DNA from: an uncultured Chryseobacterium sp.
Lineage (GTDB): Bacteria > Bacteroidota > Bacteroidia > Flavobacteriales > Weeksellaceae
Reading direction: 5' to 3'
NCBI GenBank assembly: GCA_913776245.1
Contig: CAJYLO010000003.1
Span: 1 to 64,000, forward strand
Length of the DNA stretch: 64,000 nt
The notes beneath the pieces were generated by a model. It was not told the DNA's origin, did not search any database, and was given only the letters and a program-made list of their open reading frames with translations. The translations under genes were made by a program, and so were the position numbers. The stretch's first letter is position 1. Every line of letters begins with the position of its first letter. Shown here one piece after another: positions 47,856 through 56,233 of this stretch.

Positions 47856-48506
47856 CTATCTCTGAAGCTTTTCACCATAAGACAAATCACCGGCATCACC
47901 TAAACCTGGCGTGATATAACCTTTTGAAGTTAAACTTTCATCTAATGCTCCAATCCAGATTTTGGCATCAGGATAAGCATTTTGAATGGTTTCCACACCT
48001 TGGCGGCTGGCTATTGCTGCAACAATATGAATGGAAGTCGGTTTTCCGTTGGTCAGCAGATCTTTAATCGCTTCAATCAGAGATGCGCCTGTTGCCAGCA
48101 TCGGATCTGCAACGATGAGCGGACGACCGTCTAATTTCGGGCAAGTCAGGTAATCTTGTTTGATAGAAAAATAATCATTGGCATCGTGCTTCCTGTAAGC
48201 TGCTACAAATCCACAATCTGCTTTATCAAAATAATTTAAAATCCCCTGAAACAATGGAACGCCGGCCCGCAGAATTGTTGTAATGACAGGCTGCGTTTCG
48301 ATTTCTCTGACTTTAATAGTATCAAGCGGTGTTGTGATTTCGATCTCTTTTTGATCCAGTGTTTTACTGATCTCGAAAGCGGCAATCTCCCCGATTCTCT
48401 CCATATTTCTACGGAATTTCATTCGGTCCTGTTGCACATCGATATTTCTTAAATCATTGATCCAGGAATTGACAAGCGAGAAGTTTTCTGAAAGTATAGC
48501 TAACAT
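47856..48506 (-). CDS. upp: Uracil phosphoribosyltransferase
   Basis: Salvages uracil to UMP using PRPP. The start is set at the ATG at 48504-48506 (MLAILSENFSLVNSWINDLR), giving 216 residues; the open frame extends to 48635 but that part overlaps the der terminator and is unlike the family. Motifs include the PRPP loop LIVADPMLATGASL and the uracil-binding end PGLGDAGDLSYG. TILRAGVPLFQGILNYFDKA is the conserved RAG region. It is on the minus strand downstream of der, separated by a strong terminator, so it needs its own promoter, which was not clearly seen. Confidence 0.95.
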   Translation of the reverse strand: MLAILSENFSLVNSWINDLRNIDVQQDRMKFRRNMERIGEIAAFEISKTLDQKEIEITTPLDTIKVREIETQPVITTILRAGVPLFQGILNYFDKADCGFVAAYRKHDANDYFSIKQDYLTCPKLDGRPLIVADPMLATGASLIEAIKDLLTNGKPTSIHIVAAIASRQGVETIQNAYPDAKIWIGALDESLTSKGYITPGLGDAGDLSYGEKLQR

Positions 48507-48558
48507 AGTTTTATTATAATCTTTGATTTTAAATGTAAGGATAATATTTATTATAAAA

Positions 48559-48595
48559 AACCCTTTCAGAGCAAGAAACTCTGAAAGGGTTAATC
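48559..48595 (-). terminator. Terminator of der
   Basis: A 13-bp perfect stem (AACCCTTTCAGAG with CTCTGAAAGGGTT, 48559-48591, 7-base loop) followed by T residues on the minus strand, directly after the der stop at 48601. Confidence 0.9.
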
Positions 48596-48600
48596 TATTA

Positions 48601-49908
48601 TTATTTCTGTCTGAAATAAACCTCAATCGGAACACCGGTGAAACCGAAATGTTTTCTCAATTGATTTTCCGTGAAACGTTTATAAGGCTCTTTCACATAC
48701 TGCGGAAGATTGCAGAAAAACACAAACTGCGGACTTGGCGTCGGCAGCTGCACGCAATATTTGATTTTGATATATTTTCCTTTGATGGCCGGCGGCGGCG
48801 TGGCTTCGAAAACAGGAAGCATCACCTCATTCAGCTTGGATGTTTTAATTTTCTTCTTTCTGTCTTCATAAACCTGCATTGCAACCTCAACAGCTTTCAG
48901 GATTCTTTGTTTCGTTAATGCAGATATAAAAAGAATCGGAATATCACTGAACTGACCGATTTTATGCCTGATTGCTGCTTCAAAATCACGAGTTGTGTTG
49001 GTTTCTTTCTCTACCAAATCCCATTTATTAACCAGAATTACGATGCCTTTTCTGTTTTTCTGAGCCAGGCCGAAGATATTCATATCCTGAGATTCCCAGC
49101 CTAAAGTCGCATCTACCATAATGATGACCACATCAGAATATTCTATGGAACGGATGGAACGCATCACGGAATAAAATTCCAGGTCTTCATTGACCTTGGA
49201 TTTTCTTCGCATTCCGGCTGTATCTACCAATACAAACTCGTGTCCGAATTTATTATAAAGTGTCTGGATACTGTCTCTGGTGGTTCCTGCAACATCTGTC
49301 ACAATATTTCTTTCCACATCCAGAAGCGCGTTCGTAAGGGTTGATTTCCCAACATTAGGTCGTCCGGCAATAGTGATTTTAGGAAGTCCTTCAAAAGGAT
49401 CTTTGTAATCAGTTGTCGGAAAATCCTGAACGATCTTATCCAGCAATTCTCCCGTTCCGGAACCTGTTGCTGAAGACAAAGTGAAATATTCTTCAATTCC
49501 TAACTGATAAAACTCTGTAGCCGCCAATTCTTCTTTAGCAGAATCGACCTTGTTAACTGTAATATAAACCGGCTTGTTGGAACGGCGCAGCATTTCGTAG
49601 ATCTCATAATCCGTATCTGTAAGCCCTTCCTCCACATTAAGCATAAAAATAATAGAAGTCGCTTCATCAATAGCCAGCTGAACCTGTTTTGAGATCTCTT
49701 CCTGGAAAACATCTTCCGTATTGACTTCATAGCCACCTGTATCGATAACTGTGAACTCTACTCCATTCCAGTCTGATTTTCCGTAATGGCGGTCCCGTGT
49801 TACGCCTGCAGTAGAATCTACAATGGCTTCTCTTCTTTCCAGTAAACGATTAAATAATGTGGATTTTCCGACGTTGGGACGTCCAACGATTGCAACAATA
49901 TTGCTCAT
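48601..49908 (-). CDS. der: Ribosome-assembly GTPase Der (EngA)
   Basis: Tandem-GTPase needed for 50S ribosome maturation. Both G domains are complete: [15 protein letters not shown] at the N-terminus with DTGGYEV and NKVDS, and [16 protein letters not shown] from about residue 183 with [10 protein letters not shown] and NKWDLVEKE. The C-terminal KH-like domain runs to YFRQK. The 435-residue length is typical. The leader is unusually long (about 160 bases) and structured. A promoter with both elements is seen upstream. Confidence 0.97.
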   Translation of the reverse strand: MSNIVAIVGRPNVGKSTLFNRLLERREAIVDSTAGVTRDRHYGKSDWNGVEFTVIDTGGYEVNTEDVFQEEISKQVQLAIDEATSIIFMLNVEEGLTDTDYEIYEMLRRSNKPVYITVNKVDSAKEELAATEFYQLGIEEYFTLSSATGSGTGELLDKIVQDFPTTDYKDPFEGLPKITIAGRPNVGKSTLTNALLDVERNIVTDVAGTTRDSIQTLYNKFGHEFVLVDTAGMRRKSKVNEDLEFYSVMRSIRSIEYSDVVIIMVDATLGWESQDMNIFGLAQKNRKGIVILVNKWDLVEKETNTTRDFEAAIRHKIGQFSDIPILFISALTKQRILKAVEVAMQVYEDRKKKIKTSKLNEVMLPVFEATPPPAIKGKYIKIKYCVQLPTPSPQFVFFCNLPQYVKEPYKRFTENQLRKHFGFTGVPIEVYFRQK

Positions 49909-50069
49909 AAAAATTGTTTCTTGATTTAAAAGTGCAGAGATTGAACATTTTGAAATGAGAAAATAATATTAAGTTATTTTTAATAGTCTAATACAATTCC
50001 TGCATCGCCCGTTCTGCTGGCTTTTAAATTCTGATTAAGAATGGGTTACTCCGACTTTCGGAGCCCAAA
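49909..50069 (-). promoter_or_regulatory. Long structured leader of der or small RNA candidate
   Basis: Downstream of a strong promoter the minus strand begins with a G/C-rich hairpin (GGG, CTCCGA, AAG, TCGGAG, then TAA and CCC; 50043-50066), a TTCT-TAATC-AGAA hairpin, and an unusually GC-rich stretch (about 49995-50020) in an AT-rich surrounding. It contains no credible ORF. It may be a der regulatory leader or a processed small RNA. Confidence 0.4.
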
Positions 50070-50075
50070 TTTTTG

Positions 50076-50103
50076 CAAAGATAATCAAATTAAAATTTAT
50101 CAA
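50076..50103 (-). promoter_or_regulatory. Promoter of der / leader RNA
   Basis: On the minus strand, TTG (50101-50103), a 17-base spacer, and TATCTTTG (50076-50083) match both halves of the Bacteroidetes promoter. The predicted start lies near 50069. Confidence 0.65.
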
Positions 50104-50161
50104 TGTTACAATATAATCATTGAAATTTTCCTTTGTTAATTTTTTATTTAATTATTTTAAT

Positions 50162-50169
50162 TAATTTTG
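50162..50169 (+). promoter_or_regulatory. -7 element of the 203-residue protein gene
   Basis: TAATTTTG is an exact TAnnTTTG match. It lies inside the longest open frame, which argues for a start further downstream. Confidence 0.45.
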
Positions 50170-50186
50170 CAGCGAAACACAAAAGA

Positions 50187-50798
50187 TTGAGAAAAATATT
50201 TACTCTGCATGAGCATTCTGCCAAAGAATGCCCTTACGCATTTTTCTATCCGCTCCATAAAAAAACTTTGGGGCTGGTGTTTTTATTAATCCTGCTCTCT
50301 TACGTCAAAACCTATTCCCAGGAAAGTCAAATACACGGCCTGGAAAATATCCATATTTCAGAAGGGGCATCTGTTGTAATCCAGAATAGCGAAAATAAAG
50401 TAACCATTATTACCAGCTCTTCTGTAAAAAGCTATGCAAAAAAAGACAGCCTATCCAAAAAGGAACATCCTGTAGCGCAACGTAAAGCCCTGGAAACTAA
50501 AAAAGAAATCAGAGACAAGGAAAAAAAAATAAAAAAATTACAACAGAGCGCTAAACCTGATATTGTTTATAATAATCAGAATTCTTCATCAAACAGTGAA
50601 CTAAGTAACTCTACCGGCCTTGTTAAAAAAGGCATCAACACACATAACAGCAATCAGTTTACTTTTATAGACCCCAGCAATTACTGGCTTCATTCTGTTA
50701 TATGTTACCAACGCAAAGTCAATACTTCCTACAAGATCTATCTTTCAAGGAAGGAATATAATTCTTTATTTGCGAGACCTCCGCCAATTCCCGCTTAA
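50187..50798 (+). CDS. Uncharacterised secreted or membrane-tethered protein
   Basis: Not recognised. There is no in-frame ATG ahead of the hydrophobic signal (LGLVFLLILLSYVKTYSQ); the start is set at the TTG at 50187, downstream of the -7 element, but TTG at 50133 or 50268 are alternatives. The exported part begins ESQIHGLENIHISEGASVVI, followed by a Lys/Glu-rich helical stretch (KALETKKEIRDKEKKIKKLQ) and a C-terminal part ending in RPPPIPA. The N-terminal mature motif (IHGLENIHISEGASVVI) is the kind seen in small Bacteroidetes exported proteins. Downstream is a lectin-like secreted protein; function unknown. Confidence 0.6.
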   Translation: MRKIFTLHEHSAKECPYAFFYPLHKKTLGLVFLLILLSYVKTYSQESQIHGLENIHISEGASVVIQNSENKVTIITSSSVKSYAKKDSLSKKEHPVAQRKALETKKEIRDKEKKIKKLQQSAKPDIVYNNQNSSSNSELSNSTGLVKKGINTHNSNQFTFIDPSNYWLHSVICYQRKVNTSYKIYLSRKEYNSLFARPPPIPA

Positions 50799-50919
50799 AA
50801 ATATGCACATTTCAAAAATTTCTGGGATTAGAATCTAAAAACAGTAAGGTAGATTCTTCCGGAATATTTCTGTGTGTAAAAATGCAGGTTTTACCGTGCT
50901 AGTCATATTTCTTTTGCTT

Positions 50920-50946
50920 TTTTAGCTTACATCTGCTAAGCTAAAA
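50920..50946 (+). other. Hairpin ahead of the 954-residue protein gene
   Basis: A 10-bp stem TTTTAGCTTA/TAAGCTAAAA with a 7-base loop. No T-run follows, so it is not a typical terminator of the preceding gene; it lies 30 bases before the next start. Confidence 0.45.
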
Positions 50947-50975
50947 GCAATACTATACACTTTAATTGAAAAAAA

Positions 50976-53840
50976 ATGATCAAAAAACAATTTATACAAC
51001 TAATGTTGCTTATTGTTGTGATGCAAGGATCTTCTGATATTTTAAAGGCTCAGCTGTATGGCGATTTCCCATATAGTCAGACTTTTACATCCGGGTCGAA
51101 ACCGGCAGAAATCTCTTTGCTCACACCACAGATTGGAAGCAACGCAGTAACTTTCACTACGAATGGCGCTCAGCTTACACCCTCTACTAATAATAGTTTT
51201 GGTGCAATATACCTTAATAACCATCAGTTCTCCTCTGTAAATGGAATCCATATTGAATTCGAATACGGAATGTACGGCGGAACCGGAGCAGATGGTATCT
51301 CTATGTTTCTTTTCGATGCATCTATAGCAAGCCCTGTTGTAGGTGCTTATGGCGCAGGACTAGGTTATGGCTATAACCGTGCTAACGATTCCTGGGCAAG
51401 TTTGAGACAAACAGGTCTTACAGGAGCATTCTTAGGTGTAGGTCTGGACGCGTTCGGCAATTATAAGAGAAGTGTTTTTCAGGGCGATCAGCGTTCTAAT
51501 GGTGTTCCGTCATCTACTTTTACACAGGCTTCAAGCCATGTAACACTGAGGGGAGCAAAGGGAAACGTTATCAACGCATCAACAGGTTTAGGAAACGGTT
51601 ACACCGGCTATCCCGTTCTTACAACACAATCCACTTTAAGTGGCACTATTGGCGCAGCCACTATTAATCCTCTAACTGGCGGATACACTACAGCAGCAGG
51701 TCTTACTGATAATTTTGATCTGAAAACATCGGCGCTAAGCTTTGTACCCACAGATGCCAATTATAGAAAGGCAATCATAGAACTATTACCCAATATCCTG
51801 GGCGGCTTTGATGTGACGGTAAAAATCCAGCACGGATCTGTGATTTCAAATGTTATTAACAAATATTGGTACAGAACATCATACATTTATACAGAAAATG
51901 CCAATCCGGCTGTTAGTGATTTCAACACCAGCAATACTCAGGGCACCAATACAACGCATACGCTAAACACAACAGCTCCTAACTTTTTCAGAATAGGATT
52001 TGCAGCGTCTACAGGAGGACTTAATAATACGCATATCATCAAAAACCTGAAAGTAACCATGCCATATGCTGCAGAAGCATATGATGACACAGCTACAGGA
52101 TGCCGTGATGTTGCCATTCCTATTAATGTCCTGAATAATGATCTTGCTTACACAGGTATTTTCCCTACTACAGTTACATCCAGTTCAGCAAACATTGACA
52201 AGTCATCCTTTATTTTCTACGATGCTTCAGGGAATGCTGTAACCGGAAACACCTACACTTCAACAAACGGAACCTGGGTTTATAATCCCACAACAGGTAT
52301 TGTGACCTTCACAGGAAATACAGGTTTTGTAGGAACAGAAACTGCCCAATATTCTATTAAAGGAACTACTTCACCTTTTAATGACGAAGGTTACCGTTCC
52401 AATAAAGCCACAATAAGTGTAACTACCACAGGTGGCGCTTCCTGTCAGATTCCTTTCGGATGCGACTCTAAGCTTTATCTGTCACAAAGTAATACGCTGT
52501 ATGAAGTCAGCACTGCATCAAATCCTTTTACTTACCCAGCTATTGGATCTGCTTATACAAGCAATTATAATTCTATAGCGCTTAATCCAGTTGATGGTTT
52601 CATCTACGGAACTGTAGATAATACCAATACAATAGTAAGAATCGGAAAAAATGGGAATTACGTTTCATTGGGAGCTGTGACCGGACTACCAAATGGTATT
52701 ATATATAATGCAGGGGAGATTGATCCTTCCGGAACTTATTATGTAAAGCAGAATACAAACAATTCTACTATCTATAAGATCAATCTTTCTACTATGACCG
52801 CCACCACATTAACTCTTAATACAGCCGTTAATACACCGGACATTACTTACAGTAACACAACCAACCTGATTTATGGCATTAACAGTGCCAATGGTAATCT
52901 TGTTTCTATAAATCCAACTACTGGTGTCGTAACCAATATTGGAGGCGGATCCGGAAGCACAACACAATTTGGGGCCATGTTTTCATCAAGTACCGGAGAA
53001 TTATTCGGTGCATTAAACACGGGAGGATTTTACCAGTTCAATCTCACTAATGGTGCAAGAGTTCTTATTTCTTCTTCCCCAGCCAGCAATGCCAATGACG
53101 GAGCACATTGTATTACCGCTCCTATTGCTTTCAGTGCAGATTTATTTGCTACAAAAACAGACGGTAAAACCAAATACATCCCCGGAACATCTAATACCTA
53201 TACAGTTGTAGTAGGTAACAACGGCCCATTTGGCGTGTTAAATGCGAGCGTGACAGACCTTGTCCCGAGCGGTATTCCTGCAGCAAATGTAAGTTACACA
53301 GCGACTGTTGCAGGTGGTGCCACAACCTCTGTAACAGGTACCCAGACTGGTGCTATCAGTGATCTTGTAGGATTACCTGTCGGCGGTACAGTTACTTATT
53401 CTGTGACGGTCAGTATTCCGTTTATTTATTCCGGAAATCTTACCAATACAGTAAATATAACCTCTCCGGGCAACAGTACAGATACGGATACCAGTAACAA
53501 TCAGGCAACCGATACAGATACCAGTGATGTTTGCTATAAAACACCTGTGACATCCGGGACCATACTTGACAGCAATCACGGTATTTCAGCATTGGGAAGA
53601 GCGGGAAGTAATAATGGTAACTGGCCGATGATAAGAAAAGGCGCCTGGACAGTTTTGGAAGCCAAAACAAAAGGTCTTGTCATCAACAGACTCACAACAG
53701 CACAGATAGCTGCAATACCAACAGCTAATCTTATAGAAGGAATGATGGTATATAACATTACGCAGGATTGTTTACAGATCAACACAGACGGAACAGCGGC
53801 TGGATGGAAATGCTTTAACAATCAATCTTGTCCAAATTAA
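50976..53840 (+). CDS. Secreted lectin-like protein with DUF11 repeat (954 residues)
   Basis: Predicted exported surface protein. The signal peptide ends near SSDILKAQLYG. Residues about 25-365 resemble L-type/legume-like lectin domains of Bacteroidetes (YSQTFTSGSK; FEYGMYGGTGADGISMFLFD; GYGYNRANDSWASLRQTGLT). A cadherin-like Ig segment follows (about 370-490), then a beta-propeller-like DUF6923 region (ALNPVDGFIYGTVDNTNTIV) and a DUF11 domain (about 725-850; YTVVVGNNGPFGVLNASVTD). The end (INRLTTAQIAAIPTANLIEG, MMVYNITQDCLQINTDG) is a short module also seen in the next gene. No T9SS sorting tail is present. Domain naming is by eye. Confidence 0.85.
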   Translation: MIKKQFIQLMLLIVVMQGSSDILKAQLYGDFPYSQTFTSGSKPAEISLLTPQIGSNAVTFTTNGAQLTPSTNNSFGAIYLNNHQFSSVNGIHIEFEYGMYGGTGADGISMFLFDASIASPVVGAYGAGLGYGYNRANDSWASLRQTGLTGAFLGVGLDAFGNYKRSVFQGDQRSNGVPSSTFTQASSHVTLRGAKGNVINASTGLGNGYTGYPVLTTQSTLSGTIGAATINPLTGGYTTAAGLTDNFDLKTSALSFVPTDANYRKAIIELLPNILGGFDVTVKIQHGSVISNVINKYWYRTSYIYTENANPAVSDFNTSNTQGTNTTHTLNTTAPNFFRIGFAASTGGLNNTHIIKNLKVTMPYAAEAYDDTATGCRDVAIPINVLNNDLAYTGIFPTTVTSSSANIDKSSFIFYDASGNAVTGNTYTSTNGTWVYNPTTGIVTFTGNTGFVGTETAQYSIKGTTSPFNDEGYRSNKATISVTTTGGASCQIPFGCDSKLYLSQSNTLYEVSTASNPFTYPAIGSAYTSNYNSIALNPVDGFIYGTVDNTNTIVRIGKNGNYVSLGAVTGLPNGIIYNAGEIDPSGTYYVKQNTNNSTIYKINLSTMTATTLTLNTAVNTPDITYSNTTNLIYGINSANGNLVSINPTTGVVTNIGGGSGSTTQFGAMFSSSTGELFGALNTGGFYQFNLTNGARVLISSSPASNANDGAHCITAPIAFSADLFATKTDGKTKYIPGTSNTYTVVVGNNGPFGVLNASVTDLVPSGIPAANVSYTATVAGGATTSVTGTQTGAISDLVGLPVGGTVTYSVTVSIPFIYSGNLTNTVNITSPGNSTDTDTSNNQATDTDTSDVCYKTPVTSGTILDSNHGISALGRAGSNNGNWPMIRKGAWTVLEAKTKGLVINRLTTAQIAAIPTANLIEGMMVYNITQDCLQINTDGTAAGWKCFNNQSCPN

Positions 53841-53858
53841 TCACAAATAAAACATAAG

Positions 53859-54425
53859 ATGAAATACATAACATTAATCATATTTTATTGCACAGCATTG
53901 ATAAATGCACAAGTTGCTATTGGTAAATCCGCCGTTTCAAATCCATCGGTATCCTTGGAATTTGGCAACACCTATACGATAACACCTGTTTCCAATACAC
54001 AACCGAAAGGTCTCATTTTACCCTGGGTAAACGGAACAAGCAATGCTGCACCATTTATTACAGGTTCCTCTGCATCAGAAACTGTTCAGAACGGAACTTT
54101 AGTTTATGACACCAATGATAAAAAGGTAAAAGTAAAATATGCATCAGGCTGGAAAGACCTCAGTGTAAGTACAGGAACGGTAAACACAGCTCTGCAGGAT
54201 GCTTTGAGTGACCTCTCCGGAACAAAAGTAAGCATTGGGAGCACCACAAGCACTCCGGGAATTCTAGTGCTGGAAGATACTAACAAAGCAATGGTTTTAC
54301 CGAAAGTAGCAAGTCCGCATCTTAACATTATCAATCCAGATCCGGGAATGATAGTTTATGATGCTGTAAAAAAACAGCTTGTTATTTATAATGGTTCCTA
54401 TTGGACTTTTTGGGCAGCTAATTAA
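53859..54425 (+). CDS. Small secreted protein sharing the C-terminal module of its neighbour
   Basis: A 188-residue protein with signal peptide MKYITLIIFYCTALINAQ. The body holds a first block ending in NGTLVYDTNDKKVKVKYASG and a second ending in NPDPGMIVYDAVKKQLVIYN plus GSYWTFW, two copies of a pattern also found at the end of the 954-residue protein (EGMMVYNITQDCLQI, then GWKCF). Similar modules occur in many exported Bacteroidetes proteins and in phage-tail-like proteins. The gene starts 18 bases after its partner and is followed by a terminator, so the two form one unit. Function is unknown. Confidence 0.8.
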   Translation: MKYITLIIFYCTALINAQVAIGKSAVSNPSVSLEFGNTYTITPVSNTQPKGLILPWVNGTSNAAPFITGSSASETVQNGTLVYDTNDKKVKVKYASGWKDLSVSTGTVNTALQDALSDLSGTKVSIGSTTSTPGILVLEDTNKAMVLPKVASPHLNIINPDPGMIVYDAVKKQLVIYNGSYWTFWAAN

Positions 54426-54436
54426 TCTTAATCATG

Positions 54437-54468
54437 AAATCCGATCTTTAATTAGATCGGATTTTTAT
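54437..54468 (+). terminator. Terminator of the lectin-like operon
   Basis: A 10-bp stem AAATCCGATC/GATCGGATTT (54437-54464, 8-base loop) followed by TTAT, ten bases after the stop. Confidence 0.88.
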
Positions 54469-54518
54469 TTATGATAAATTTTTTCGTAATTTCAACTGAG
54501 AAAAAATTATAAGAACTA

Positions 54519-54980
54519 ATGAAAAAAATACTTTTAATACTGGCTGTTATATTTATCTTTATTCAATTCTTTCAGATTGACAAAACCAATCCGCCAGTCA
54601 ATGAAGGAATGGATTTCCTTAAAATAAAAGACACACCGGAACCGATTGCAAAAATAATCCGGAATTCTTGCTACGACTGCCATTCCAACGAGTCAAAATA
54701 TCCGTTCTACAGCAATATACAGCCGTTTGCATGGCTTCTGAAAAACCATATTGATGAAGGAAGGCAGGAACTTAATTTTTCAGTTTTCGCAACCTATGAA
54801 AAGAAAAGACAGGCTCACAAGCTGGAAGAATCTGCGGAAATGGTAGAACGAAAAGAAATGCCATTGGAAAGTTATCAGATTGCACATCCGGAAGCGAAGC
54901 TCACTGATGAGCAGAGAAAAGAATTGGCACAATATTTTAAGAAGATTCAGAAAGAAATCGAAAATGCCAATCATTTATGA
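54519..54980 (+). CDS. Haem-binding domain protein (c-type CxxCH motif)
   Basis: A 153-residue protein with an N-terminal hydrophobic anchor (LLILAVIFIFIQFFQI) and a periplasmic domain with the haem c motif CYDCH at residues 51-55, followed by SNESKYPFYSNIQPFAWLLK, matching the haem-binding domain family common in Bacteroidetes. EKKRQAHKLEESAEMVERKE is a Lys/Glu helix ending in MPLESYQIAHPEAKLTDEQR. Its stop overlaps the start of the next gene by four bases, so the pair is translationally coupled. A role in electron transfer or haem handling is inferred. Confidence 0.88.
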   Translation: MKKILLILAVIFIFIQFFQIDKTNPPVNEGMDFLKIKDTPEPIAKIIRNSCYDCHSNESKYPFYSNIQPFAWLLKNHIDEGRQELNFSVFATYEKKRQAHKLEESAEMVERKEMPLESYQIAHPEAKLTDEQRKELAQYFKKIQKEIENANHL

Positions 54981-55399
54981 CCACTGAAATCTCAGCCAGT
55001 TTCAAAGATAAGTTCATTGTATTCTACGATGGCGAGTGCGGATTTTGCAACCACTGGGTACAGTGGATTCTGGAACGGGACAAAAGGGATAAGTTTCTGT
55101 TTTCATCTTTGCAATCCGGATTTGGACAGAAATTCCTGAACGAGCGAAATCTCCCGAATCAGATCTTTGATACGCTTTACCTATGGAAACCGCAGAGCTT
55201 TTATCTGACCAAATACCAGGCTATACTCAAAATAGCAACTGAACTTGGTGGTATTTACGCTCTTGCTTCTGTCGGAAAAATAGTGCCTGACTTTCTTGGC
55301 AATCAGTTTTACAACTTTATTTCCAGAAACCGGAAAAAGCTGGCTGCCAGCCAATGTTTTCTTCCCGATGCAGAACAAAGAAAAAAATTCATAGAATAG
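54977..55399 (+). CDS. DCC-family thiol-disulfide oxidoreductase-like protein (DUF393)
   Basis: A 140-residue cytoplasmic or peripheral protein. The motif FYDGECGFCNHWVQWILERD near residues 16-34 gives the DxxCxxC (Asp18, Cys21, Cys24) of the DCC family, and FSSLQSGFGQKFL is the conserved second region. It ends in a typical helical segment (NFISRNRKKLAASQCFLPDA). It is coupled to the haem-binding protein gene by an ATGA overlap, suggesting a joint redox task; substrate is unknown. Confidence 0.9.
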   Translation: MTTEISASFKDKFIVFYDGECGFCNHWVQWILERDKRDKFLFSSLQSGFGQKFLNERNLPNQIFDTLYLWKPQSFYLTKYQAILKIATELGGIYALASVGKIVPDFLGNQFYNFISRNRKKLAASQCFLPDAEQRKKFIE

Positions 55400-55411
55400 C
55401 AAATGCGTAAG

Positions 55412-55513
55412 TGATTGCAGCGGCATCCTTTTTCTTTTTTTTGAAAAAAGAAAAAGATATAGCGGAAAGCACGGCCCGCTTATCCCGATAGAATCGGGAT
55501 AAAGGGATACGCC
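55412..55513. repeat. Flavobacterial-type intergenic hairpin element
   Basis: A 13-bp T/A-rich stem with a 3-base loop (55428-55456) is flanked on the left by GATTGCAGCGGCATCC and on the right by GATATAGCGGAAAGC, then a 9-bp TATCCCGAT/ATCGGGATA hairpin (55481-55501). The framing words look like a recurrent intergenic element I recall from flavobacterial genomes; I cannot verify copies here, since only one is in the window. Confidence 0.55.
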
Positions 55514-55570
55514 CAAATCCTGTTTATTTTGACGGTGATATAAAATTAAATTTTTCTGATTTTATATTTT

Positions 55571-55578
55571 TATATTTG
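55571..55578 (+). promoter_or_regulatory. -7 element of the DUF4290-murA unit
   Basis: TATATTTG is an exact TAnnTTTG match only seven bases before the ATG at 55586, implying a very short or absent leader. Confidence 0.5.
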
Positions 55579-55585
55579 CAGTATT

Positions 55586-56233
55586 ATGGAATATAATACC
55601 GACAGAACACAGCTTATAATGCCTGAATACGGGCGCAATATACAGCAATTGGTAGAACACTGCAAAACGCTTCCCACAAAGGAAGAACGTAATGAAATGG
55701 CGCTGGCAATTGTAGAATTTATGGGTCAGCGGAACCCGCATCTTCGCGATGAAGAAAACTACAAACATAAACTTTGGGATCATCTTTTCATTTTGGCAGA
55801 TTATGATCTGGATGTAGATTCGCCTTACACTATTGTTACTAAGGAAGAACTGGCAGAGAAGCCGAGAAGAATGGATTACCCGTCTTTTGATAATGATTAC
55901 AAATTCTATGGAAAAAGTATTCTTCAGTTGATAGAAATGGCAATAAAATTGGATGATGGTGATGAGAAGGACGCCCTGATCCAGGTAATTGCCAATAACA
56001 TGAAGAAGTCTTACAATGTTTATAACAAAGAACATGTGAGCGATGATGTGATTTTCCGGCATCTGAAAGATCTGTCTGACAATCAGCTTGACCTGACGGG
56101 GCTCGATTCTCTGGATAAAAGTAAAATCTACTACGCCAATAACCGTAATAAGAACCAGAATAACAACAAAAATCAGAATAATAACAACAGAAGGAAAAAT
56201 AACTTCCAAAACCATAAAAACAAAAGAAGATAA
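55586..56233 (+). CDS. DUF4290 protein with basic Asn-rich tail
   Basis: A 215-residue protein whose first 175 residues match the DUF4290 family, restricted to Bacteroidetes (YGRNIQQLVEHCKTLPTKEE; KLWDHLFILADYDLDVDSPY). The last 40 residues are low-complexity Asn/Lys/Arg (NRNKNQNNNKNQNNNNRRKN), which may bind RNA or membranes or be a disordered tail. Its stop codon shares one base with the murA ATG (TAATG), a tight coupling that suggests a role tied to cell-wall synthesis. The true function is unknown. Confidence 0.9.
   Translation: MEYNTDRTQLIMPEYGRNIQQLVEHCKTLPTKEERNEMALAIVEFMGQRNPHLRDEENYKHKLWDHLFILADYDLDVDSPYTIVTKEELAEKPRRMDYPSFDNDYKFYGKSILQLIEMAIKLDDGDEKDALIQVIANNMKKSYNVYNKEHVSDDVIFRHLKDLSDNQLDLTGLDSLDKSKIYYANNRNKNQNNNKNQNNNNRRKNNFQNHKNKRR

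Noticed and set aside
48507-48635. Extended N-terminus of uracil phosphoribosyltransferase
   Set aside because: It would translate through the der terminator hairpin and is unlike the family, whose N-terminus matches from 48506.
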